Assembly (NCBI GenBank): GCA_015222055.1
Contig: JADFUR010000076.1
Location: forward strand, 1 to 40,327
Direction: 5' to 3'
Source: Bacteroidota bacterium
GTDB lineage: Bacteria > Bacteroidota > Bacteroidia > Bacteroidales > B39-G9
DNA length: 40,327 bases
The notes below the pieces were generated by a model that was not told where the DNA came from, did not search any database, and saw only the letters and a list, made by a program, of their open reading frames with translations. Within the stretch, counting starts at the first letter, position 1. Each line of letters begins with the position of its first letter. Shown in pieces: positions 1 through 7,565 of this stretch. A program made the position numbers and the translations under genes.

Positions 1-22
1 TAAACAAAATATTTCATAATAA

Positions 23-52
23 AAAAAGCCTTACATTACTGTAAGGCTTTTT
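23..52. terminator. Bidirectional hairpin terminator after tRNA-Val
   Basis: Perfect 13-bp inverted repeat (23-35 with 40-52, loop TTAC). The arms begin and end in A and T runs, so it can act as an intrinsic terminator in either direction. It lies one base past the tRNA-Val 3' end and probably ends that transcript. Confidence 0.75.
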
Positions 53-53
53 G

Positions 54-128
54 TGGGCGGTACTGGATTCGAACCAGTGACCCCCTGCTTGTAAGGCAGG
101 TGCTCTGAACCAACTGAGCTAATCGCCC
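54..128 (-). tRNA. tRNA-Val (anticodon UAC)
   Basis: The minus strand reads GGGCGAT, a D arm (GCTC...GAGC), an anticodon stem CCTGC/GCAGG with loop CTTACAA (anticodon TAC, valine), a T arm ACTGG-TTCGAAT-CCAGT, and 3' ACCGCCC with discriminator A. The acceptor stem has one A-C mismatch at the sixth pair. CCA is not encoded; the next bases are CAA, so it must be added after transcription. A consensus promoter lies about 75 bases upstream and a hairpin terminator follows directly. Confidence 0.93.
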
Positions 129-165
129 TAAATTTCATTTCAATATTTCAAAAAAAATTCGCAAT

Positions 166-185
166 ACTAATTGAGCTAAATACCC
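166..185 (-). pseudogene. Fossil 5' end of a second tRNA gene
   Basis: The minus strand reads GGGTATTTAGCTCAATTAGT, the acceptor 5' strand, the TA linker and the start of a D arm of a typical bacterial tRNA. It resembles the neighbouring tRNA-Val start (GGGCGATTAGCTCAGTTGGT). No anticodon, T arm or 3' acceptor strand follows; the sequence becomes A/T-rich after about 20 bases. It sits roughly ten bases downstream of the expected start of transcription, where the first tRNA of an operon would lie. I infer a deleted tRNA, leaving a leader for tRNA-Val. Confidence 0.5.
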
Positions 186-201
186 TTTCAAAATTGCGAT
201 G

Positions 202-232
202 CAAAGATAATAGACAATTTCTTTTATACAAA
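202..232 (-). promoter_or_regulatory. Bacteroidota-type sigma-A promoter of tRNA-Val
   Basis: On the minus strand TTTG (232-229) is followed after exactly 19 bases by TATCTTTG (209-202). This matches the known Bacteroidota consensus, TTTG at -33 and TAnnTTTG at -7, with its usual spacing. Transcription should start near 195. The rest of the gap up to 442 is very AT-rich, and I see nothing else in it that I can name. Confidence 0.65.
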
Positions 233-442
233 CAAAAATATGTTTTTTTTATTATTTATTTTTAAAAAAAATATAATTCGCTGTAAGTTAAATCTGTATG
301 ATTGTATGAAATAATTTCTATTTTTTTAAGCAAAAAAAACAATTAAATTCTCAATCTTTTGGACTTAATGTTTTTTTTTTCATTAAAATTTGTAAACTTT
401 GACAAATGAATTTTTTAAATAATAAATTTTAAATTTAAGATA

Positions 443-2659
443 ATGAATAATTACAAAAAAATAATTCTATTGCTAATTAGTTTATTGATTAGTAGTATTG
501 TCTTTTCTCAAAACAGTATTGAGAAATATAATAAAATCACACTTGAGGATCTTTGGGAAAATTTTACTTTTTCTCCACAATCTGTTTATGGATTAAGATC
601 AATGAACGATGGAGTGCATTATACTGTTATTGAAAAACATAAAGAAATTTCTAAGTACAGTTTTAAGACCGGTAAAAAAGTTGCCACTATTTTTGGTATT
701 GACGAATTAAAAAATGATTCTATAATTAAATATATCTCTAACTATGAATTTAATCACGATGAAACGAAAATTTTATTTTATATCAATCGTACAAGAATTT
801 ATCGTCGTTCGTTTACAGCCAATTATTATGTTTGGAATTTAAAAACAAAAAAACTTTTGCCAGTCTCTACAAATGGAAAGCAACGAATTGCTACTTTTTC
901 GCCTGATGGTATAAATATTGCATTTGTGAGAGATAATAATCTTTTTATTAAAAATATTGTTGATGGAAAGGAAAAACAAATTACTAACGACGGTGAATTT
1001 AATAAAATCATAAATGGAGCACCTGACTGGGTGTATGAAGAAGAATTTGAATATAATAAAGCATTTGCCTGGTCGCCAAAAGGAGATTATCTTGCATTTT
1101 GTAAATTTGATGAAAGTAATGTTCGTGTTTTTAATATGACACTCTTTCAAGGTTCACATCCCACCAAAAAAAAGAACGCTTTATATCCAGAAAATTATGC
1201 ATTTAAATATCCAAAAGCAGGAGAGGACAACTCAATTGTTTCTGTTCATGTTTATAATTTAAATTCTGAAAAAACATCAAAAATGGATGTTGGTGATGAA
1301 AAAGACCAATACATACCTCGAATAAGATGGACACAGCAAAATAATCTTTTAGGAATAATACGCTTAAACAGACTTCAAAATAATGTTGAGATACTTTTAG
1401 ATAATGCAGATAACGGTAGTTCTAAAGTTATTTATACTGAAAAAAATAAGTATTATATTGATGAAGGAAATTTCGACAATATTACTTTTTTAAAAGATGG
1501 TAAACATTTTATTTTAACAAGTGAAAAAAGTGCTTATTCTCATATCTATCTTTATAATATGGATGGCTCATTGGTTAATCAGGTAACAAAAGGTAACTGG
1601 GATGTTACAGATTATATTGGTTTCGATAGCAAGAAAAAACTTGTTTATTATATATCAGCAGAAACATCACCTTTGAGACGCAATGTCTATTCAATAAAAA
1701 TTGATGGAACAAAAAAGAAAAAATTATCAACCCAAGAAGGAACAAACGATGCTTTGTTTAGTGAAGGTTTTAAATATTATATTAATTATTTTTCAAACGC
1801 AACTACTCCTAATTATGTAACTTTAAATAACAGTAAGGGTAAATTGATTAGAGTTTTAGAAGACAATAAAAAATTGATTGATACATTAAAAACTTATCAG
1901 TATAATACAAAAGAATTTTTTAGCTTTAAAACATCTGAAAATGTAGAGTTAAACGGATGGATTTTAAAACCATACAATTTTGACAAGAATAAGAAATATC
2001 CTGTATTAATGACACAATACAGTGGCCCTAATTCTCAGTCTGCAACTGATGAATGGAGTTTTGGTTGGAACCAATATTTAGCACAAAATGGATATATTGT
2101 TGTTTGTGTTGATGGAAGAGGAACAGGAGCAAGAGGAGAGGGGTTTCGTAAAATGACTTATCTGCAACTCGGAAAATATGAGACTATTGACCAAATTGAA
2201 GCAGCCAAATATTTGGGTTCATTACCCTATGTTGATGAATCAAGAATTGGGATTTGGGGTTGGAGTTATGGTGGTTTTATGTCGTTATTATGTATGACTA
2301 AAGGAGCCGATTATTTTAAAGCAGGAATTGCTGTAGCACCAGTAACTAACTGGCGCTATTACGATAATGTTTATACTGAGCGATTTATGCGTACCCCACA
2401 AGAAAATCCTAAAGGATATGATGATAATTCACCAATAAATTTTGTTGATAAACTTAACGGGAAATTATTAATATGTCACGGTACAGCCGATGATAATGTT
2501 CATGTTCAAAATTCAATTGAAATAATTGAGAAATTGGTTCAAGCAAATAAACAATTTGAAATGCAATATTATCCTAATCGTAATCACAGTATTTATGGTG
2601 GAAAAACAAGATTGCATTTATACACAAGAATGACAAATTTTGTTTTAGATAATCTTTAA
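443..2659 (+). CDS. Dipeptidyl peptidase IV (S9B)
   Basis: Secreted prolyl dipeptidyl peptidase that removes X-Pro/X-Ala dipeptides from peptide N-termini, probably in the periplasm. Residues 1-23 are a signal peptide (lysines, hydrophobic stretch, ending near SQ). Residues about 100-490 form the DPP-IV N-terminal beta-propeller and the C-terminal third is an alpha/beta hydrolase. The double glutamate that binds the substrate amino terminus is present in DWVYEEEF (E200/E201). The catalytic triad is visible: S608 in GWSYGG, D683 in HGTADDNVH and H715 in NRNHS. Its 738 residues are normal for the family. PepD and an MFSD1-like carrier follow on the same strand. No Shine-Dalgarno site precedes the ATG, as usual in this phylum. 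Family assignment is very secure; exact specificity is inferred. Confidence 0.95.
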   Translation: MNNYKKIILLLISLLISSIVFSQNSIEKYNKITLEDLWENFTFSPQSVYGLRSMNDGVHYTVIEKHKEISKYSFKTGKKVATIFGIDELKNDSIIKYISNYEFNHDETKILFYINRTRIYRRSFTANYYVWNLKTKKLLPVSTNGKQRIATFSPDGINIAFVRDNNLFIKNIVDGKEKQITNDGEFNKIINGAPDWVYEEEFEYNKAFAWSPKGDYLAFCKFDESNVRVFNMTLFQGSHPTKKKNALYPENYAFKYPKAGEDNSIVSVHVYNLNSEKTSKMDVGDEKDQYIPRIRWTQQNNLLGIIRLNRLQNNVEILLDNADNGSSKVIYTEKNKYYIDEGNFDNITFLKDGKHFILTSEKSAYSHIYLYNMDGSLVNQVTKGNWDVTDYIGFDSKKKLVYYISAETSPLRRNVYSIKIDGTKKKKLSTQEGTNDALFSEGFKYYINYFSNATTPNYVTLNNSKGKLIRVLEDNKKLIDTLKTYQYNTKEFFSFKTSENVELNGWILKPYNFDKNKKYPVLMTQYSGPNSQSATDEWSFGWNQYLAQNGYIVVCVDGRGTGARGEGFRKMTYLQLGKYETIDQIEAAKYLGSLPYVDESRIGIWGWSYGGFMSLLCMTKGADYFKAGIAVAPVTNWRYYDNVYTERFMRTPQENPKGYDDNSPINFVDKLNGKLLICHGTADDNVHVQNSIEIIEKLVQANKQFEMQYYPNRNHSIYGGKTRLHLYTRMTNFVLDNL

Positions 2660-2829
2660 GAATTATTATTGCTATAATTTTATTATTTTTGTGCTTATTG
2701 AGATGTCGTGTGAAAATTTTTTAATACAATAAATTAATGCACTATGAGTTAATATTAGAAATCTAATAAAGAAACCGTAAATAATAAATATGAATTTTGT
2801 TTTATAAATAAATATAAAAATAAATAATT

Positions 2830-4290
2830 ATGAGTAATGAGATAAAAAATTTAGAGCCTAAATCATTATGGAAAAATTTTTATGGACTAACACAAGCTCC
2901 TCGTCCTTCAAAAATGGAAACAAAAGCTGTAGAGTTTATTAAAAATTTTGGTGAAAATTTAGGACTAGAAACAGTAATAGATGAAGTTGGAAATATTATT
3001 ATAAGAAAACCTGCTACCTCAGGTATGGAAAATAGAAAGACCGTTATTTTGCAAGGTCATATTGATATGGTTCCTCAAAAAAATAATGATGTAGATCATG
3101 ATTTTGAAAAAGACCCTATTGATGCATATATTGATGGAGATTGGGTTACAGCAAGAGGAACAACTCTTGGAGCTGACAATGGTATGGGTGTTGCTGCTGC
3201 TATGAGTGTGCTTGAATCAAAAGATATAGCTCACGGACCTATTGAAGCATTGTTCACTATTGATGAAGAAACAGGAATGACAGGTGCTTTTGGATTAAAA
3301 GATGATGCTTTAAAAGGCGACATATTAATGAATTTAGATTCTGAAGAAGAAGGAGAACTTTATGTTGGTTGTGCTGGTGGTACAAATGCAACTATGACCT
3401 TTCATTATAAAGAAACTAAGGTTGATGATAATGTAGCTCCTTACAAATTAATTTTAACTGGTTTAAAAGGTGGACATTCAGGAATGGACATTCTTTTACA
3501 ACGCGGAAATGCAAATAAATTAATGATTCGTTTTCTAAAAAAAGCTATTAGCGAATTAAATGTTAGACTTTCGAGCATTGACGGAGGAACTTTACGTAAT
3601 GCTATTCCTAGAGATGCTAATGCTATTATCACAGTGCCTGTTGAAAATGAAAAAGCTTTAATTGAACTTGTTGCAAAATATCAAGCTATTTATAAGAATG
3701 AATTAGCAGAAGTTGAACCAAATTTTGAATTTACTGTTGAAAAAACAGATATGCCAAAATCATTAATTGAAGAAATGGTTCAAGACGATTTAGTTAATGC
3801 TGTTTATGTTTGTCCAAATGGTGTTATTCGTATGAGCGATACTATGAAAGGAATGGTTGAGACATCTTCAAACTTAGCAACTGTAAAATCAGAAAATGGA
3901 ACAATTACAGCTCTATGCTTGTTAAGAAGTTCTGTTGATAGTGCAAAAGAAGATTTAGGCGAAGCAATATCTAGTGCATTTAAGTTAGCTGGTGCTGATG
4001 TTGTTCTTGACGGCGAATACCCAGGATGGAAACCAAATATGGATTCTCCAATTTTGAAAGAGATGAGAGGTATTTACAAAAATCTTTATGGTAAAGATCC
4101 TGAAATTAAAGCTATACACGCAGGTTTAGAGTGTGGATTATTAGGAGGTGTTTATCCAAATCTTGATATGATTTCTTTTGGTCCTTCTATTAATTTTCCT
4201 CATTCTCCAGATGAAAAGGTTAATATTAAAACAGTTGAGAAATTTTGGAATTTCTTAGTTGAAACTTTAAAAGAAGTACCGAAAAAATAA
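2830..4290 (+). CDS. pepD: Aminoacyl-histidine dipeptidase PepD (M20C)
   Basis: Cytosolic di-zinc dipeptidase (carnosinase-type, broad specificity for dipeptides including Xaa-His). The 486-residue length matches PepD closely. Metal-site motifs in order are GHIDMV (H77, D79), GADNGMG (D116, bridging Asp), DEETGMTG (E146/E147, general base and ligand), LDSEEEG and HAGLECG (H430, last ligand). GGHSGMDI marks the lid/dimerisation domain. There is no signal peptide, consistent with a cytosolic role. It is 170 bp after DPP-IV on the same strand and ends at a strong terminator. A TATTTTTG box at 2684-2691 could serve as its own -7 element, but I see no matching -33. It would hydrolyse dipeptides brought into the cell. 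Confidence 0.95.
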   Translation: MSNEIKNLEPKSLWKNFYGLTQAPRPSKMETKAVEFIKNFGENLGLETVIDEVGNIIIRKPATSGMENRKTVILQGHIDMVPQKNNDVDHDFEKDPIDAYIDGDWVTARGTTLGADNGMGVAAAMSVLESKDIAHGPIEALFTIDEETGMTGAFGLKDDALKGDILMNLDSEEEGELYVGCAGGTNATMTFHYKETKVDDNVAPYKLILTGLKGGHSGMDILLQRGNANKLMIRFLKKAISELNVRLSSIDGGTLRNAIPRDANAIITVPVENEKALIELVAKYQAIYKNELAEVEPNFEFTVEKTDMPKSLIEEMVQDDLVNAVYVCPNGVIRMSDTMKGMVETSSNLATVKSENGTITALCLLRSSVDSAKEDLGEAISSAFKLAGADVVLDGEYPGWKPNMDSPILKEMRGIYKNLYGKDPEIKAIHAGLECGLLGGVYPNLDMISFGPSINFPHSPDEKVNIKTVEKFWNFLVETLKEVPKK

Positions 4291-4311
4291 AAAATTTATA
4301 TAATTATCTTT

Positions 4312-4342
4312 AAGGCAAGGAATTATCCTTGCCTTTTTTTTT
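4312..4342 (+). terminator. Intrinsic terminator after pepD
   Basis: 9-bp GC-containing stem AAGGCAAGG/CCTTGCCTT (4312-4320 with 4327-4335), 6-nt loop, then a run of nine T up to 4342. It lies 22 bases after the pepD stop, so the MFS gene downstream probably has its own promoter. Confidence 0.85.
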
Positions 4343-4424
4343 GCACAAAAATATAATTTGCTATTAAGTATTATTATTATAATTTTATGGGTTTTAAATT
4401 TTTAAATTAATAAATGATAAAAGT

Positions 4425-5789
4425 ATGAATAATATAAAAAAAGCCCTTAATGAATCCGCCGTAATTAGATGGACAGCATTAATTTTAATAAGCATTGTAA
4501 TGTTCTCAAGCTATTATTTTTATGATGTTTATTCTGCTATTAAGGAAGCATTACAAAATCAAGCAGGTCTAAGTAACACTGAATATGGTTCAATGTATGG
4601 AGCTTATTCTTTCTTAAATGCTTTTGGTATGGCTTTTATTGGAGGTATGCTTCTTGATAAATGGGGAATTAGAAAAACAGGTATTATATTTTTATCTTTT
4701 CTACTAATTGGAACTGTAATAACAGCTTACGGTTCAAGTAGTTTGTTTAATAGTAATAGTTTTTCTTATGGTTTTATTAACTCTTTCTGGAAAGACTATA
4801 CACCTGCATTAAAAATGATGGTTCTTGGTAGAATCTTATTTGGTCTGGGAGCCGAAACTTTTTACGTTGTTATAAATAAAGTTATTGCAAAATGGTTTAA
4901 AGGTCATGAGTTAGCATTAGCATTTTCTATAAGTCTTGCTCTTGGTCGTTTTGGTACTGCTGCTGCGTTTATGTATTCACCTCGATTAATAGCTAATTCA
5001 CATCATTTCGATACTGCTCCTTGGTTTGGTGTTATGTTAGTTTTAGTATCATTTATTTTATTCTTTGTCTATTTAGTTTATGATTTTCGTTTTGATAAAT
5101 CTGTTGCAGGGAAAAATATTGAAGAAGATGAAGAAGAAAAATTCCATTTTAATGATGTAGCTAAGTTATTTAAAAATCGTTCTTTTATTTATATTACTTT
5201 ACTTTGTGTAACTTTTTATTCAGCAGTATTTCCATTTTTAGGTTTCGCTGCAGATTTTCTTCATAATAAATTTGCATTTTCTTTAAAATTAAGTGGAGAC
5301 CTTACAACAATTCTTCCTTATGGAACGATTTTATTTACACCTCTATTTGGATGGTTTACAGATCATAAGGGTAAAAATGCTTCAGTTATGATTTGGGGAT
5401 CATTATTACTTATTCTTGTTCATTTAACTTTTGCTGTTACCAGTATTTCTCCTTATGTTCCTTTATTTGTTTTAGGTGTCGCATTTTCATTAGTGCCTGC
5501 TGCAATGTGGCCTTCAGTTGCACGTATTGTTGACGAAAACAGTCTTGGTACTGCTTACGGTATCATGTTTTCTATTCAGAATTGGGGGTTAATGCTGTTT
5601 CCTTATTTAATAGGAAAAGTTTTAGATATTTCAAATAAAAATGTTCCTGACGGTGCTCCTTTAGACTATACAAACTCAATTTTAATGCTTGCTGTTCTTG
5701 GTGTTTTAGGAATTGTTTTTGCTTTATTACTAAAACGTGAAGATAAAGTTTCAGGCTATGGGCTAGAATTACCTAATAAAAAAGAATAA
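4425..5789 (+). CDS. MFS transporter, MFSD1-like (possible dipeptide carrier)
   Basis: A 454-residue major facilitator protein with about 12 hydrophobic segments and a charged central loop near residues 225-245 (KNIEEDEEEKFH). The motif A-like loop is GGMLLDKWGIRKTG (73-86). The N-terminal half (YYFYDVYSAIK, SMYGAYSFLNAF, RILFGLGAETF, LGRFGTAA) resembles the MFSD1 branch rather than sugar or drug carriers. E144 (GLGAETF) and R175 (LALGRFGT) are 31 residues apart. From memory, the two residues reported to hold the dipeptide termini in mammalian MFSD1, E150 and R181, have the same spacing. Gene order after DPP-IV and PepD also points to dipeptide uptake. MFS membership is certain; the substrate is inference. 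Confidence 0.85.
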   Translation: MNNIKKALNESAVIRWTALILISIVMFSSYYFYDVYSAIKEALQNQAGLSNTEYGSMYGAYSFLNAFGMAFIGGMLLDKWGIRKTGIIFLSFLLIGTVITAYGSSSLFNSNSFSYGFINSFWKDYTPALKMMVLGRILFGLGAETFYVVINKVIAKWFKGHELALAFSISLALGRFGTAAAFMYSPRLIANSHHFDTAPWFGVMLVLVSFILFFVYLVYDFRFDKSVAGKNIEEDEEEKFHFNDVAKLFKNRSFIYITLLCVTFYSAVFPFLGFAADFLHNKFAFSLKLSGDLTTILPYGTILFTPLFGWFTDHKGKNASVMIWGSLLLILVHLTFAVTSISPYVPLFVLGVAFSLVPAAMWPSVARIVDENSLGTAYGIMFSIQNWGLMLFPYLIGKVLDISNKNVPDGAPLDYTNSILMLAVLGVLGIVFALLLKREDKVSGYGLELPNKKE

Positions 5790-5823
5790 ATATAATTATA
5801 ACACTCAAATTGTTATTAAAATT

Positions 5824-5853
5824 AAAAGGCTATCCAAAATTGGATAGCCTTTT
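5824..5853. terminator. Bidirectional terminator between convergent genes
   Basis: 14-bp perfect inverted repeat AAAAGGCTATCCAA/TTGGATAGCCTTTT with a 2-base centre (practical loop slightly larger). A and T runs flank it on both sides. It separates the MFS gene from the convergent hsp20 and can serve both. Confidence 0.8.
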
Positions 5854-5873
5854 AAAAATTGGGGTTTTAAAAT

Positions 5874-6302
5874 TTATGAAATCTTAATTGTTCTTAAAGG
5901 TTTTTCCTTAGCTTCTTCCTTTTTAGGAATTACAACTTGTAAGATTCCATCTTTATATGAAGCTTCAATTTTATCAGAATTTACACTGTCAGGCAAAATA
6001 AAAGTTCGTTCAAACGAAGAATATAAAAATTCTTTTCTAACGACTTTGTCATCTGCTTCATCTTTATTTTCTTCCTTTTCAGAAGAAATTTTTAAAACAT
6101 CGTTGTGAATATCGATTTTGAAATCTTCGGTTTTAAAACCAGGTATTGCAAATTCAATTTTAAATTCGTTTTTGTTCTCTGTAATATTTACAGACGGCAT
6201 TGTGAAATCGCTTGACGCTTTAAAAAAATTTGATGGTTCGTTGCCGAAAAATTCGTTTAACAAATTTGGTAACATTGCTCTGGTTCTTAAGTTTGGTAAC
6301 AT
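5874..6302 (-). CDS. Small heat-shock protein Hsp20/alpha-crystallin
   Basis: ATP-independent holdase chaperone that binds unfolding proteins in the cytosol. Its 142 residues fit the bacterial sHSP size. Residues about 35-130 are the alpha-crystallin domain, including PSVNITENKNEFKIEFAIPG, FKIDIHNDVLKISSEKEE and the hallmark YKDGILQVVIPK. The C-terminal LRTIKIS supplies the I-x-I anchor. The first 15 residues contain MLPNL twice, from two GTTACCAAA stretches 27 bases apart, so a start at 6275 is also possible. The upstream start is preferred because a perfect AGGAGG lies 8 nt before it. The upstream 250 bp contain inverted repeats that may bind a regulator. Confidence 0.93.
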   Translation of the reverse strand: MLPNLRTRAMLPNLLNEFFGNEPSNFFKASSDFTMPSVNITENKNEFKIEFAIPGFKTEDFKIDIHNDVLKISSEKEENKDEADDKVVRKEFLYSSFERTFILPDSVNSDKIEASYKDGILQVVIPKKEEAKEKPLRTIKIS

Positions 6303-6310
6303 TTTTTTGT

Positions 6311-6316
6311 CCTCCT
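6311..6316 (-). promoter_or_regulatory. Strong Shine-Dalgarno site of hsp20
   Basis: AGGAGG on the minus strand, 8 bases before the ATG at 6302. It fixes the start choice. The other genes here that I checked lack such a site, and Bacteroidota generally do not use one, so it is exceptional. Confidence 0.75.
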
Positions 6317-6353
6317 ATTTTAAGTTATTAATTAATTTTTTTCGTTCGCTATA

Positions 6354-6462
6354 GGTATATTCAATTAATATACCAACCGAAAAATGGAAACTAATTGTCA
6401 CTAAATTCTATTGTATATGTCATTATGTCATACATTTATAATAATGCACGACAAAATGTCGT
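6354..6462 (-). promoter_or_regulatory. Inverted repeats upstream of hsp20
   Basis: Two short palindromes lie in the hsp20 leader/promoter region: GGTATAT-N7-ATATACC (6354-6374) and ACGACA-N3-TGTCGT (6448-6462). Between them the block ATGTCAT occurs twice in close succession (about 6417-6431). No TAnnTTTG box with proper spacing was found, so this may be regulated differently from housekeeping genes. The function as operator or RNA hairpin is a guess from position and symmetry. Confidence 0.35.
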
Positions 6463-6557
6463 ACAAAAATTAAATTATACAGTAGCATTTTAAATTAAGA
6501 TAAAATTAATTGGAAGTAAAAATAAAGTCACAAAAGATAAAATCTAAAAAAGAAACT

Positions 6558-7391
6558 CTAGTGTTCATAAAACAACATCGAAACGTAATCTACAACCTCC
6601 TGAGATGGAATTATTTCTCCTGAATTTCCTCTGCGTAATATTTTAGTATGCGGATTGTCTGATATAAGTTTTGAGAACTCTATTAATGCCATAATTGGCC
6701 CATAACCGCAAACAGACAAATGCTTTTTACGAACAACATTATTTATGGCACAGGCATCTAAATTTAAAATATTATCTAAAACAAAATTGTCTAAACATTT
6801 CCCATATTCAGGTTCTACATAATGTGAAAAATCTGATGAAGCAATAATCAAAAAATTTTTTTCAATTTTAAAACATGCTTTATAAATTTCTTCAGCCAAT
6901 AATTTTGCATTTTCGTAATTTTGATAAGACATCGTTATTGGTACAATTTTAAAGTCATAATCTAAAAAGTATTGAAGCAGAGGCAACATAACTTCACCGG
7001 AATGTTCATATCTATGTGTTTCTGTTGATGTTGAAAAAGGAAGTTGTGACATAAATTCAGTATCTAGACTAACATTTCCCAAAGGTGTTTCCCAACAATC
7101 GTTGCTGTCTAACTCAGTGTTATATCCATAAGATGAATGATTGGGATTAATAATAATAATCGTATCGTATTGCAGTGATGATTTTTTTATTATATCGAAA
7201 AAATGTACAGCCTCATAAGCAGAAAACATATATCCGGCATGAGGCACAATTCCCCCAATTATTTTGTGTTTTGATAAACTTAAATCAATATTATTTTTTT
7301 CTTTAAGATAAATTGAATTAATTAATTTTTTTAATTCGTTTTTTTCTTCCGGGTAAAATTTCCCGGCTACAGCTGGTTTTCTAATTTTCAT
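6558..7391 (-). CDS. amrB: AmmeMemoRadiSam system protein B (MEMO1 family)
   Basis: 277-residue MEMO1/AmrB protein, related in fold to class III extradiol (LigB-type) dioxygenases. It starts with the family signature MKIRKPAVAGKFYP. Likely iron-site residues are H51 (GIVPHAGY), H85 (NPNHSSYG) and C228 (SVCGYGP), which match H49, H81 and C244 of human MEMO1. Further conserved blocks are EHSGEVMLPLLQYF and ASSDFSHY (D187, H190). The radical SAM partner AmrS is encoded just upstream on the same strand, with 174 bp between them. The biochemical role of the system is unknown; a redox or radical modification function is inferred from its partners. Confidence 0.92.
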   Translation of the reverse strand: MKIRKPAVAGKFYPEEKNELKKLINSIYLKEKNNIDLSLSKHKIIGGIVPHAGYMFSAYEAVHFFDIIKKSSLQYDTIIIINPNHSSYGYNTELDSNDCWETPLGNVSLDTEFMSQLPFSTSTETHRYEHSGEVMLPLLQYFLDYDFKIVPITMSYQNYENAKLLAEEIYKACFKIEKNFLIIASSDFSHYVEPEYGKCLDNFVLDNILNLDACAINNVVRKKHLSVCGYGPIMALIEFSKLISDNPHTKILRRGNSGEIIPSQEVVDYVSMLFYEH

Positions 7392-7433
7392 CGGAATATA
7401 ATTTTAAGTTTTTATTGTTTTTACTAAAAGTTT

Positions 7434-7509
7434 GTCATTTCGAAGCGAGGTACGAGCGAGAAATCTCCTTTTTAATTGATGGGGATTCCTCATGTTCGTT
7501 CGGAATGAC
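7434..7509. repeat. Imperfect hairpin repeat between amrS and amrB
   Basis: Outer arms GTCATTTCGAA (7434-7444) and TTCGGAATGAC (7499-7509) pair with one mismatch. Inner segments GAGAAATCTCC and GGGGATTCCTC also pair imperfectly. Base composition is richer in G+C than the surroundings. It resembles the small palindromic, non-coding mobile repeats of Bacteroidota and shares the GTCATT arm theme with the elements at 8806 and 24977. Confidence 0.6.
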
Positions 7510-7565
7510 ACTCAATAACAAACCTCATTAGTATTCATGCTAATAATAATATCTAACTTTATACT

